From NCBI RefSeq assembly GCF_000024005.1, contig NC_013132.1, forward strand, positions 6,318,001 through 6,382,000: a stretch of DNA of 64,000 nt, in the 5' to 3' direction. A program made the position numbers and the translations under genes. This DNA is from Chitinophaga pinensis DSM 2588. Lineage in GTDB: Bacteria > Bacteroidota > Bacteroidia > Chitinophagales > Chitinophagaceae. This document shows, piece by piece, positions 38,801 through 43,927 of the stretch (the first letter of the stretch is position 1; each line of letters opens with the position of its first letter). The notes under the pieces are model-generated. The model did not search any database and was not told the DNA's origin. It saw only the letters and a list, made by a program, of their open reading frames with translations.

Positions 38801-38908
38801 GACTGGAGAGCACTGGATCTGCCAATGGGCGGCTACATCTATGTAGCCGAAGTGAAGAAACCGGAAGGCGTAGTAGTGTATAAAGGTGATTTCATTATCA
38901 TCAGATAA
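26855..38908 (+). CDS. Giant secreted protein: 2 F5/8-C domains, 28 Calx-beta repeats, 2 DUF11-like domains, CHU_C sorting domain
   Basis: The 4017-residue protein has a signal peptide (about 1-24, PLAIA|Q); ATG 26867 is an alternative start. Two discoidin-like F5/8-C domains follow (about 27-152 and 155-285), each with RWESA, MYVDLG/IMVDLG and RYVRMTG motifs, suited to sugar or surface binding. From about 291 to 3669 there are 28 Calx-beta-like repeats of about 121 residues, with consensus EP.TNGAFTISLP, TAGTDYTA, IIPAGQNS, VLDDQIIEGTETV and a closing DDDN. The conserved acidic loops suggest Ca2+ binding. DUF11-like domains occupy about 3670-3925. The last 87 residues contain LLVYNRWGSLVYQSN and GGYIYVAEV, a type B sorting domain for type IX secretion. 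It is probably a surface adhesin or matrix protein. The gene stands alone and ends at a strong terminator. Confidence 0.9.
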   Translation: MHYTMIRLLFTFLLVAFLSPLAIAQTCNKDLALGKAVTTSSVTAGNIPTRATDGDPTSRWESAWSNNQWIMVDLGQSYPICTITLNWQVLATGYTVEVSPDGTSWTNLVTETANAGLNKTYSVSANGRYVRMTGLTRGSAYGFSLYDFIVIGTEPINYCSNTNVAQLRPVTVSSVVNGNTGNFAVDNNMGTRWESAHSDNQSMYVDLGANYDLCRVVLNWEAAYGRDYTIDISSNGTAWTTVKTVTGNYMRDNTLDVSGNARYVRMTGQTRGSTYGFSLWEFSVYALLPAVSVTKVTDAAEPGTGGSFRFSLPSGITFTEDITVNYSTSGTASSGTDYTALAGSVVIPAGQAGVNVPLTVIDDQIIEGNETVIATITNAISTTRPGFPISATDPSATMTITDNDNIAANKILSIAPGGNGAEPSTNGSYTISLPAGVTSAQSITVNYTTSGTATAGADYTLPATFTLPAGQNSATVTLTVSNDQIIEGTETSTVTITGGTTATLGAFTANLSNATASVNILDDDNNWTNKSIRIARTAHAAEPSTNGGFRIYLPTGITASEDVTVTAGVTGTATPGTDYVVLGSTFVIPAGQNSVAVPVQVIDDNEIESTETVTVSPTAASSATLGGFAIVFGTTANINIADNDDIPANRRLSVTKTIDAMEGASNGNFRISLPAGVSYPAAITVNYTISGTAVGGTDYTAIPATATIPAGQNGVDVAVTAQPYNNNIIENDRTVIMTLTGGSAPSFSAFTPDPANTAATVIIADDDSNATNKRLSVYNIGMDAAEPSTAGAFQIRLPGTLRASEPITVSYTITPSSSAGTTSATPGTDFNNLTGTVVIPAGQNAVNVPYSPIDDQIIETREEFTVQLTGGTTPTLGAFGVDVATGVMAIDDNDNIPANKTFTITPTAPAAESSTNGSFSVSLPAGYTVSQNVTFYYTVGGTATPGSDYTGIGTSVILTAGQNSVQITVPVIDDNIIEGTESIDVTATSGASADITGFTSSGTATNTIADDDNTATNKVISIIAANNGAEPATDATFTISLPAGITSATPVTVNFSVSGTATSGADYTALATSIVIPANQNSVTLTVPVLDDQAIEGTETVIVTVTGGTAPLAGTFTASTTNATATVNIADDDNTPANRVISIVNANNGSEPATNGAFTINLPTGVTLTEDVTVNFSVAGTATPGNDYTSPGTSTIIPAGQNSVTLTVHVLDDQLIETTETVIVTITGGSATTAGTFIAGTSNVATVDITDNDNTPANKTISITTANDGSEPSSNGAFNVSLPTGITNTEDITVNFTVAGTATAGTDYTGLGTSVTIPAGQNSVTLTVPILDDQLIEGTETVIVTVTGGSATAAGAFSASATNATATVNINDDDNNAANKVISIVAANDGSEPAINAAFTISLPTGVTVNEPVTVNFTVAGSATSSTDYTAIGTSIIIPAGQNNVTLTVPVLDDQLIEGTETVIVTVTGGAATAAGVFAASTTNAAATVNISDNDDVAANKVISIATDNDGTEPGTAGAFTISLPAGITAAEPITVNFTVAGTATAGTDYTAFGTSTIIPAGQNSVTLTVTVLDDQIIESTETVIVTVTGGTATTAGAFTAGTSNTATVNINDNDNTTTNKVITIAAANDGTEPGTNAAFTVSLPAGVTVDEDVTVNFSVAGTATAGTDYTAIGTAVMILAGQNSATLAVPVLDDQEIEATETVIVTVTGGAATNAGAFTASIANATATVNINDDDNTAANKVISITTANNGDEPSNNGAFTISLPTGITVNEDVTVNFTVTGTATAGTDYTALGTSIIIPAGQNSVTLTVPVLDDQIIEGTEAVTVTITGAAATNAGAFTAGTNNVATVNINDDDNTAINKVISIAAANDGTEPATNAAFTISLPAGVTVNEDVTVNFTVAGTATSGADYTTIGTSATILAGQNSVILTVPVLDDQIIEAAETVILTVTGGAATNTGAFTANLINATATVNINDDDNTATNKVLSIAAANDGTEPGNNAAFTVSLPTGVTVDEDVTVNFSLAGTATAGTDYTAIGSAVTILAGQNSATLTVPVLDDQEIEATETVIVTVTGGSATNAGAFTASVTNTTATVNISDDDNTAANKVISITTANNGDEPSNNGAFTVSLPTGITVNEDVTVNFTVTGTATAGTDYTALGTSIIIPAGQNSVTLAVPVLDDQIIEGTESVTVTITGGSATAAGAFTAGTNNVATVNINDDDNTATNKVISIAAANDGTEPATNAAFTISLPAGITVNEDLSVNFTIAGTATSGADYTPIGTTATILAGQNSLTLTVPVLDDQIIEAAETVILTIIDGTATVAGTFTAGTANTATVNINDNDNTAANKIISIAAANDGAEPAGNAAFTISLPTGVTVDEDLTVNFTVAGTATAGTDYISLGTSIVIPAGQNSVTLNVPIQDDQVIEATETVIVTVTGGSATNAGAFTASATNSTATINIIDNDNTAANKVISIVAANDGSEPATNAAFTVSLPTGVTSDEVVTVNFTVAGTATAGTDYTALGTSIIIPAGQNSVMLTVPVLDDQIIESTETVTVTITAGAATNAGAFTAGTSNTATVNISDDDNIPSNKVISITAANDGAEPASNAAFTISLPTGVTANEAVTVNFTVAGTATAGTDYTTLGTSVIIPAGQNSVSLNVPVLDDQVIEATETVIVTVTGGSATAAGAFTASATNATSTVDITDNDNTAANKVISITRTADGSEPSSNGAFSISLPAGVSISEDLNIIYNIAGSAINGTDYGALNGTIILPAGQNSISLPVIVTDDDIIEGAESVVVSIANAAATTITGFTVSITNSSATVIIADEDNTTANRVISINPVTNGSEPATNGSFAVSLPTGITAAEDITVNYIVAGTATVGTDYTALGTSIIIPAGQNSVTLTVPVLDDQIIEATETVIVTVTGGTTISIGAFTASATNATTTVNINDNDNTPANKVISIVAANDGAEPSTNGAFTISLPTGVTVNEAVTVNFTTAGTATAGPDYTTLATTITIPAGQNSVTLSVPVLDDQIIESAETVIATITGGTATAAGTFTASATNATATINITDNDNTAANKVISIVAVNDGAEPSTNGAFTISLPAGVSVDEDVTVNFTVIGTATAGADYTALGASVIIPAGQNSITLAVPVRDDQAIEATETVIVTITSGTAANAGAFTAGTNNTATVNISDDDNTPANKVISIVAANDGAEPSTNGAFTISLPTGVSVNEDVTVNFTVAGTATAGADYSSLGTTVIIPAGQNSAILTVPVLDDQVIESTETVIVTVTGGTGITTGAFTVSTSDASAAANISDDDNTVANRIMNVINTNDGSEPATNGNFSISLPAGIITAEDIIVSYTLAGTATTVTDYTTSGTNVTIPAGQNSVTLPIVVNDDLLMEGDETVVITITGGMTATLGTYTPGTASATLIIADDENTVTNKVLSISRNADAAEPATNGSFTVSLPAGISATENISVSYTISGTATAGTDYATLSGSVIIPAGQNSANIDMMVNDDQLIEGNETVIATITGGTGAALGTFTVSMTNNTATVTISDDDNTAANTTISITTLNDAAEPGTTGNFTISLPTGITAVEDITVTYNTSGTATPGIDYATLTGSLIIPAGQNSVTLPVTVIDDGLMEGTETVMVNLSGASAATLGTLTISTTNAQATVNINDDDNSVVRFETWKTAALPAGNTDGKIGQGEQITYTIFIRNTGNINIPRLSVQDPVPAYTSYVSGGALIGNNVHFSIVDLQPNAVSQVSFIVQTYDNLNGVQQITNVAQISDGTTTLNTLACDPSDPNCTGSNQTIVPVREPQGDLVISKSAVNQPTNGQHYILGENITYEIVVSNVGEKTFTNIAITDSLPASLDMPTYYISSKGSIIASPAAKKVVTSVDQLLPGEDVTITITCRVNNKEIINTAYVQADETETDLSNNTAVATAAASIKDLAFINAFRPGNGANNRFVIVGLEKYPGSKLLVYNRWGSLVYQSNDYKNDWRALDLPMGGYIYVAEVKKPEGVVVYKGDFIIIR
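27725..37860 (+). repeat. Array of 28 Calx-beta-like coding repeats, about 362 bp each
   Basis: Each unit encodes about 121 residues. Units 7-20 and 22-25 are most alike. Units 1-6, 21 and 26-28 are more diverged, as expected if the array grows from the middle. Unit 4 has an insertion (PYNNNIIEN in place of DDQIIEG), and unit 5 has an insertion of about six residues after YTITPSSSAG. Confidence 0.9.
31721..33889 (+). repeat. Tandem duplication of a three-repeat block inside the giant gene
   Basis: Units 12-14 (31721-32806) match units 15-17 (32807-33889) one to one: 12 with 15, 13 with 16, 14 with 17. Shared features include ILAGQNSATL in 12/15, the ITTANNGDEPSNNG opening in 13/16 and the IIEAAETVILT stretch in 14/17. 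Units 13 and 16 share an identical nucleotide tract of about 80 bases. Confidence 0.85.
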
Positions 38909-38924
38909 GTACTTACGCTATTAT

Positions 38925-38966
38925 AAAAGAAGAAGGGCTCTCCAAATGGGGAGCCCTTCTTCTTTT
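38925..38966. terminator. Bidirectional intrinsic terminator after the giant gene
   Basis: A 16-bp perfect stem (38925-38940 with 38951-38966), extended by three more pairs towards a 4-base loop, is flanked by A and T runs. It separates the giant gene from the convergent TetR gene. Confidence 0.9.
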
Positions 38967-38997
38967 AATTCATTTGCTGTACAATATGATGAATGGA

Positions 38998-39600
38998 TTA
39001 TGCGGCTGAGGCGACGGTTGCAGTTTGTCTGAGCATATCCAGCACTACTCTCTCGTTGAATGCATCGGTATTCTCTTTGTAAATGCGTCCCAGTCCGATA
39101 AGACCATGTACGACTGACCACTGAAGGAAATACCTGCGGGCAATTTCCTCTGTAGAAATGATCTCTCCGTTGGCCGTTTGTCTGATCACGTCCTGTACCA
39201 GTCCGGCAAATATGTCAATTTCCGGAGAAGAGCTATTGTCTGCGCTCAGTGGAATACCCATCCCAAACATCAGCTGGTAATATTCCTTTTCGGTTTGCGC
39301 AAAATGCAGGTAAGCCATCCACATTGATTGCAGTTGCTGTTCCGGTTGTTCCTGTTCCTGCTGTGCGGCGGTGGTAGCAGTGGCCAATAATCTGAAGCCA
39401 GCGCGGGCGAGTTCTCTCATAATGGCTTCTTTATTCTGAAAATAGTCATATATAACCGGCGCGGTATGCGCGATCATTGTAGCTATTTTCCTCATGCTGA
39501 CAGCTTCCCAGCCATTTTCTTTTGCCAGCGTGAATGCAGCGTCCAGTATACTGGCACGGATCTCTTCTTTCAGTCGCGATTTTTTATCTTGAGCTTCCAT
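38998..39600 (-). CDS. TetR family regulator 1
   Basis: The 200-residue protein has the TetR HTH in residues about 15-60: EIRASILDAAFTLAKENGW, then VSMRKIATMIAHTAPVIYDYF and NKEAIMREL. The ligand domain follows, with a Gln/Glu-rich stretch near residue 80. Two matching palindromes lie upstream at 39626-39639 and 39681-39694, so autoregulation is likely. No transporter or enzyme gene is adjacent, so the target is unknown. It follows TetR 2 in the same direction but has its own upstream region behind a terminator. Confidence 0.9.
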   Translation of the reverse strand: MEAQDKKSRLKEEIRASILDAAFTLAKENGWEAVSMRKIATMIAHTAPVIYDYFQNKEAIMRELARAGFRLLATATTAAQQEQEQPEQQLQSMWMAYLHFAQTEKEYYQLMFGMGIPLSADNSSSPEIDIFAGLVQDVIRQTANGEIISTEEIARRYFLQWSVVHGLIGLGRIYKENTDAFNERVVLDMLRQTATVASAA

Positions 39601-39625
39601 GACGATGATATTAGTGGTAGTATTA

Positions 39626-39639
39626 AGACTATTCAGTCT
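39626..39639. promoter_or_regulatory. TetR-type operator AGACTATTCAGTCT
   Basis: Palindromic half-sites AGACT/AGTCT separated by four bases, 25 bases upstream of TetR 1. The same half-sites recur at 39681 and 40365. Confidence 0.7.
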
Positions 39640-39680
39640 ATTTTATAATAAAAAAATATATAGATCCTTTTTATACATAT

Positions 39681-39694
39681 AGACCATTTAGTCT
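39681..39694. promoter_or_regulatory. TetR-type operator AGACCATTTAGTCT
   Basis: Second site of the AGAC(T/C)-N4-AGTCT type upstream of TetR 1, with one mismatch in the left half. It lies 55 bases from the first site, about five helical turns. Confidence 0.65.
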
Positions 39695-39704
39695 TTTTAT
39701 AAGC

Positions 39705-39734
39705 AATAAAAAAACAGCCATCGGCGGGCTGTTT
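39705..39734 (-). terminator. Intrinsic terminator of TetR 2
   Basis: AAACAGCC at 39712-39719 pairs with 39727-39734; on the minus strand the stem is followed by a run of Ts. It lies 8 bases after the TetR 2 stop. Confidence 0.8.
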
Positions 39735-39741
39735 CATACTA

Positions 39742-40335
39742 TTAAATAAGACTATATGCTATAATTTCTTTCTTCATTGCCCTGATTGCGGTCTTCATGG
39801 GTAGCGGTGATCCCATCACCCGGGACATCAGGAAAGCGCCCTCCATCGTAGCAAAGAGCTTGATAGCGAATTCTTCCGGATTGATCTCCGGAGATAACTC
39901 CCCCGCTGTAATACCCTCTTTGATAATAGTGACCAGATTCCTGTTAGCCGCTTTGATCACTGAATGTACCTTTTCGCGGATGGCCTGATTGGTATCATCT
40001 GTGTCCACTCCAAAGTTAAGAATGGGACAGCCACCGTGTACAAAAGAGTTATCCAGCGGATTGGCATTCATCTCAGCATAAGCCAGTAGCTTGTCTATGG
40101 ATGTTTTATGCTGTTGTAATATATTCATCCGGCGGGCAGCCACCTTATCGAGCAGGTATGCCGCGCTGGCGAGGGCCAGTTCATCTTTACTCTGAAAATG
40201 TCCATAGAGACAGCCTTTGGCCACTTTAGCCGCTTGCAGCACTTCATCAATAGAAGTACCTGCAACGCCTTTTTCGTTGAATATGTCCGCAGCCTGTTCT
40301 ATTATCAACTGCCTCGTTCTTTCTGACTTTTTCAT
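39742..40335 (-). CDS. TetR family regulator 2
   Basis: The 197-residue protein has a TetR HTH at about residues 8-55: RQLIIEQAADIFNEKGVAGTS, then IDEVLQAAKVAKGCLYGHFQ and SKDELALA. The C-terminal half has GGCPILNFGVDTDDTN, typical of the LmrA/YxaF-like branch. An AGACTAATTAGTCT palindrome lies 29 bases upstream of the start, the same operator type as before TetR 1, which suggests auto- and cross-regulation. No obvious target operon is adjacent. Confidence 0.9.
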   Translation of the reverse strand: MKKSERTRQLIIEQAADIFNEKGVAGTSIDEVLQAAKVAKGCLYGHFQSKDELALASAAYLLDKVAARRMNILQQHKTSIDKLLAYAEMNANPLDNSFVHGGCPILNFGVDTDDTNQAIREKVHSVIKAANRNLVTIIKEGITAGELSPEINPEEFAIKLFATMEGAFLMSRVMGSPLPMKTAIRAMKKEIIAYSLI

Positions 40336-40364
40336 CTCCAGAGATAATTGATTCTGTCAAAATT

Positions 40365-40378
40365 AGACTAATTAGTCT
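40365..40378. promoter_or_regulatory. TetR-type operator AGACTAATTAGTCT
   Basis: Perfect 14-bp palindrome upstream of TetR 2. An extra TTAGAC half-site follows at 40381-40386. Confidence 0.75.
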
Positions 40379-40417
40379 GATTAGACAAATAATTGTGAGC
40401 CGGACAGGCATACAAAA

Positions 40418-40444
40418 GGCCGCCCACTATAAAAGTGGACGGCC
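40418..40444 (-). terminator. Intrinsic terminator after the lipoprotein gene
   Basis: GGCCGCCCACT pairs with AGTGGACGGCC with one mismatch; on the minus strand the stem is followed by TTTTG. It lies 37 bases beyond the stop at 40482. Confidence 0.75.
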
Positions 40445-40481
40445 ATCACCTTTCTTTACCAAAATGGTTATAATTACATGA

Positions 40482-41234
40482 CTATCTTAACTTATGCTCA
40501 ACTGACATGCTGTTTTCCAGCGCAGATTTGAGTCTGTTGTTGGTATCGACGTCTGCATCGATGCTCAACACGATCTTACCACCAGTGAAGGTACCGGTAA
40601 AGTCTCCTATCTGCAGTTTAGACATTACCAGGTTCAGGTCCAGTTTGAGTTTGCCGTCAAACGAAAGACCATCGGCGCCGATAGCCACGTCATTGCCCGT
40701 TGCAGTCAATTCAATTTTACCTACGATGACTACCTCAACAGGGATGTCATTACCCTGCCAGGTGATCCGGCCTTTCATCAGGATAGCAGGTTTCTGCTTA
40801 TCGCCCTGGGCACGGAAATAAACTTTTACATGATCAAAGTTGCCGACCGGCAGCATGATGCTACCCAATGATGTGCTATCGAGAATATCGATAAAGCGGT
40901 CTGTCTTAATGCTCATGTTAATTTCGTCTGCTCCGCTTTTAGCAGCGAATTTCAGTTCCCTGAACCTTACTTTGATACTATCCCAGGTCAGGTCAAATCT
41001 TAAAGAGGGGAAAGATGCTGCAGACGGGTCATTAATGATTCTACCCAGGCGCTCTGCCCCTGAACCATCAATAGAACCAGTAGGATTAACTGCCTGGATC
41101 TGATAGTTGACAGTGGCATTACCCTCCTGCTTTGCGGGGTCTACAGTTTCATCAGAAGACTGCTTCGAACACGCAGTGAATAATGCAGCAACCAGGGTCA
41201 CAGTTGTGCACAACTGAATAAATGATTTTTTCAT
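40482..41234 (-). CDS. Lipoprotein of unknown function (possibly DUF4382-like)
   Basis: The protein has 250 residues from ATG 41234; the frame extends nine codons further, but the signal starts MKKSFIQLC. The lipobox is LFTAC, followed by SKQSSDETVD. The mature part is beta-rich: DSIKVRFRELKFAAKSG, a TDRFIDILD stretch, IMLPVGNFDHVKVYF and VEVVIVGKIELTATG. The pattern of a property computed 'per axis' with an LPVGxYxxVR-like motif recalls DUF4382 lipoproteins, but I am not certain. It is a single-gene unit closed by its own terminator. Confidence 0.6.
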   Translation of the reverse strand: MKKSFIQLCTTVTLVAALFTACSKQSSDETVDPAKQEGNATVNYQIQAVNPTGSIDGSGAERLGRIINDPSAASFPSLRFDLTWDSIKVRFRELKFAAKSGADEINMSIKTDRFIDILDSTSLGSIMLPVGNFDHVKVYFRAQGDKQKPAILMKGRITWQGNDIPVEVVIVGKIELTATGNDVAIGADGLSFDGKLKLDLNLVMSKLQIGDFTGTFTGGKIVLSIDADVDTNNRLKSALENSMSVEHKLR

Positions 41235-41604
41235 GTGTGAAATCGGTTTAAGTGTTTCCAATAAAAATTGAGGTAAGAAAGGTCTTTCAGTTGATACGTT
41301 ATTCCTCCCCTGAGATGCCGGAAAAAGGTTACAGTCTTTCAGTTAGAATAGATGGCTTCAATATGCGTCTGCCGGTGCATCGCGGGGGCGCAATCCCAAC
41401 AGCAATTATCATACCGCAACACGCCAAAAATATTTCCCTTAGGCGTGCTAACTAATTCTACTTTAACGTGTTGCCTTTAGGGCTCGCTCCTTATCTCACT
41501 GTGAGGAAATATGTCAATACTTGTTTTAGTAGGCATCCTGGCAGGAACGGCCGGGGCTGTCATTAAGGTCTGATTCTTGTGTGCATAACCGAAAATGGAT
41601 AACT
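41235..41604. other. Intergenic region (370 bases, no gene)
   Basis: Divergent spacer. It holds an 11-base direct repeat GTCTTTCAGTT (41282-41292 and 41334-41344) and a CACGCC/GGCGTG inverted pair near 41420-41446. An open frame at 41252-41455 has no coding character. No clear promoter boxes are seen. Confidence 0.4.
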
Positions 41605-41850
41605 ATGAACAAATTATCATTTAACTTATTAGTTGACGGTGTTCCTTACATGGTGAAAGCGGAACCATTTTCCTTTAATGATGAGCAACGTTATAATGTA
41701 AGTTTTAATGGCAGTGAGACATACATTTTTGCCTGGGATGAAGAAACATTGCGATATGCACCGGTAGGTGACGTGGCGTCTACCGTACCGGTATCTCTTG
41801 AACAGGAAATTGCCAACAGATTGTATGAAGTCACGCCAAGTAAAGAATAG
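41605..41850 (+). CDS. Small protein of unknown function
   Basis: The protein has 81 residues from ATG 41605 (MNKLSFNLLVDG). It is acidic, with no signal or TM segment. The first half is beta-like, with GVPYMVKAEPFSFNDEQRY and YNVSFNGSETYIFAW; the end has an amphipathic helix, EQEIANRLYEV. Layout and length resemble the product at 9659. Isolated gene, flanked by long spacers. No family is recognised. Confidence 0.55.
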   Translation: MNKLSFNLLVDGVPYMVKAEPFSFNDEQRYNVSFNGSETYIFAWDEETLRYAPVGDVASTVPVSLEQEIANRLYEVTPSKE

Positions 41851-42250
41851 TGATGTCCTCTTCCCTGTACCTATTTTCTGAATTTATAAGCACGCCATCG
41901 AACAAAACTACATTCGTCCTGTTATTAATGCTGTGAGACCACTATTTAATCAGTTAACTATTACTCAGATAACCAGTTTTTTATTCAGCAAAAGACCACA
42001 ATCACCAGGACAATCATGACAAACATAGCACACCACAGCGCTACCTTTCCTTAATTAAAGGATCCTATATGGCATTGCAGCCCTTATGTTCAGATAGTGC
42101 ACTATCTGACAGGAGCTCAGTTTGCCCGCACTGTAATATGTTGTTTCCCTACAGGAAATACAGTCCTTCGTTTGTCTGCTTCCCTCAAATTTTAAATGGC
42201 GTATACCGAAAAGCCTGAAAAGAGTAGGTAATAATTTTAAACCACATTTT
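41851..42250. other. Upstream region of the PixA-like gene (400 bases, no gene)
   Basis: Long spacer with a perfect 20-bp palindrome at 42090-42109 and an imperfect CCTTAATTAAAGG just before 42062. No ORF with coding character. A TAATTTTA at about 42230 could be a degenerate -7 element. Confidence 0.45.
42090..42109. promoter_or_regulatory. 20-bp perfect palindrome, candidate operator
   Basis: TCAGATAGTGCACTATCTGA is a perfect dyad 141 bases upstream of the PixA-like gene. It could bind a dimeric regulator; it has no T-run and no upstream gene close enough to be its terminator. Confidence 0.55.
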
Positions 42251-42844
42251 ATGTCTCAAATCGCTACAGCTACCAGTCGCGCAACGCAGGGCAATATCCT
42301 GGACGTGAATGACCAGATCGTTCATGTAATGTTCCTGGTAGATACCGCTTACATCTATGCGAAGTACACAACCGGCATCAGCACCGACCCCACCAAACCG
42401 ATGCCTATTGACCACAACTCAGAAGTAATGGCCTGTTCCTTCGTCAATAAACCATCAAAACAAGGAACTGCTGACCTTTCCTTCTCCGTACCTAACCAGT
42501 CTACGGTAGCATTCTGGGGGTCTTCTCTTTCTAACAATGGTCATGATGCCATCATCATCTATGATATAGAAAAAAATACAAACCTGGGTCCTACCGACGA
42601 TGTATTTAATCCTTTTGTCATGAACCAGACATTGTTACCTGGTGGCGTTATTCCTTCCGGTAGCATTAACGGATTACCTGCAACTACAGAAGCACGTAAC
42701 ATCTATGCACTGACTTCCACTGTGAAAGCTAAAGGCACAGAAAATTTCGTGATCAGATTCGGTCTTTACTTATTCGATGCCGGTACACAGACACAGAAGC
42801 TCTGGAGTTACTGCCAGTGGGATCCAACCATCACGGTATATTAA
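42251..42844 (+). CDS. PixA/AidA family inclusion-body protein
   Basis: The 197-residue protein has no signal peptide. It matches the PixA/AidA family: [55 protein letters not shown] and the C-terminal [16 protein letters not shown]. Family members form crystalline cytoplasmic inclusions in Xenorhabdus (PixA) or are quorum-sensing-regulated, host-associated proteins in Burkholderia and relatives (AidA). Biochemical function is unresolved. Single-gene unit between the 20-bp palindrome and an intrinsic terminator. Confidence 0.85.
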
Positions 42845-42883
42845 TCCCTGGTCTTCCACATCACATACACAGACGTATTAAGA

Positions 42884-42914
42884 AAGCAGTTCGCCTTGGG
42901 CGGACTGCTTTTTT
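42884..42914 (+). terminator. Intrinsic terminator
   Basis: AAGCAGTTCGCC (42884-42895) pairs with 42899-42910 (one G-U) and is followed by Ts. It lies 39 bases after the PixA-like gene. Confidence 0.85.
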
Positions 42915-42967
42915 GCATTTAATTGATGCCTGACGGTTTTGTTCTATTTTCCGCCTCTGCCCCGCCC

Positions 42968-42975
42968 TAATTTTG
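42968..42975 (+). promoter_or_regulatory. Bacteroidota -7 element TAATTTTG
   Basis: Exact TAnnTTTG match 12 bases before ATG 42988. A TTTTG lies 26 bases upstream, wider than the usual 19-21 spacing. The leader would be very short. Confidence 0.4.
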
Positions 42976-42987
42976 AGAAAAAAAGAA

Positions 42988-43842
42988 ATGCAGCCAATAC
43001 GACTTACCCTCTCCTTTGTACTATGCCTGCTGCTGACAGCCGCCTTCACTGCTTCTGAGGAAGAAGGTCGCGCGCTTTATGACCACCATTGTGCACGCTG
43101 TCATGGTACGGATGGAGCAAGGGGCCTGTTTGGGGCGAAGAACCTGCAGAAAAGCCAGTTATCTGATAGCGCTATTCTCCTGCAGATCAGTAATGGCCGA
43201 CGGATTATGCCCGCTTTCAGAAAGCGCATCACCCCCGATCAGATGACAGCCATTGCCAACTATATTAAAAGCTTTAGAACCAGCTATATGACAAGCAGAA
43301 AAACTAATCCCATGTTTACCTTCCCGCATATCATCATGATCGCCACTGCCGTTACAACAGCCTTAATCAGTGGGTTGTTCTACGCATGGTCCTGTTCTGT
43401 TATTCCTGGTCTGGCAAAGGTGTCCGACAGCACCTACCTGGAAGCCATGCAACAGATGAACAGGGCTATACTCAACCCTGTATTCTTTCTGAGTTTCATG
43501 GGCACTGTATTCCTGCTACCCTTGTGTACCTATCTACAATATGGTCCGGTGTTATCTGCCCGTTTCTGGCTCCTGTTACTGGCCTCGCTTATTTACCTGG
43601 GAGGTACTTTCGGGGTGACTATGTTTGGCAATGTACCGCTGAACAATATGCTGGATGCCGTCCAACTATCCGGCGCCACAAGCGCAGATCTTGCAACTAT
43701 GCGGATTAAGTTTGAGCAACCCTGGATATACCTGCATACCATCCGTACAATAGCCAATGTCATTGCATTGATACTGGTAGTGATCGCCTGTCTCAGCCCG
43801 TCGCCTGTTGCAGAACCTATTGCTTATCTGCATCGTTCGTAA
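42988..43842 (+). CDS. Cytochrome c - DUF1772 membrane fusion protein
   Basis: The protein has 284 residues from ATG 42988; an upstream in-frame TTG (42973) overlaps the -7 box and is unlikely. After a signal peptide (about 1-22) comes a class I cytochrome c domain: ALYDHHCARCHGTDGARG (CxxCH haem site) and the distal Met in RRIMPAF, ending IANYIKSFR. From about residue 109 (MFTFPHIIMIATAV) a DUF1772-like membrane domain of four TM helices follows, with GLFYAWSCSVIPGL and MFGNVPLNNMLD. DUF1772 relates to anthrone oxygenase-type proteins and usually stands alone, so this looks like a fusion. The reading frame is continuous. Confidence 0.8.
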   Translation: MQPIRLTLSFVLCLLLTAAFTASEEEGRALYDHHCARCHGTDGARGLFGAKNLQKSQLSDSAILLQISNGRRIMPAFRKRITPDQMTAIANYIKSFRTSYMTSRKTNPMFTFPHIIMIATAVTTALISGLFYAWSCSVIPGLAKVSDSTYLEAMQQMNRAILNPVFFLSFMGTVFLLPLCTYLQYGPVLSARFWLLLLASLIYLGGTFGVTMFGNVPLNNMLDAVQLSGATSADLATMRIKFEQPWIYLHTIRTIANVIALILVVIACLSPSPVAEPIAYLHRS

Positions 43843-43869
43843 TACCGCCATCCTATCACCTGCAAAAAG

Positions 43870-43898
43870 AAAGGAGCCCGCCACCGGCGGACTCCTTT
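43870..43898. terminator. Bidirectional intrinsic terminator
   Basis: AAAGGAGCCCGCC (43870-43882) pairs with 43886-43898 with one mismatch, A-rich before and T-rich within the right arm. It lies between convergent genes. Confidence 0.8.
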
Positions 43899-43927
43899 AC
43901 GATATAATATATGGGTTAGTCTGTAGT

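Noticed and set aside
41252..41455. 67-codon plus-strand frame upstream of the small protein
   Set aside because: No family, no ribosome site, starts within the divergent lipoprotein's leader; not coding-like.
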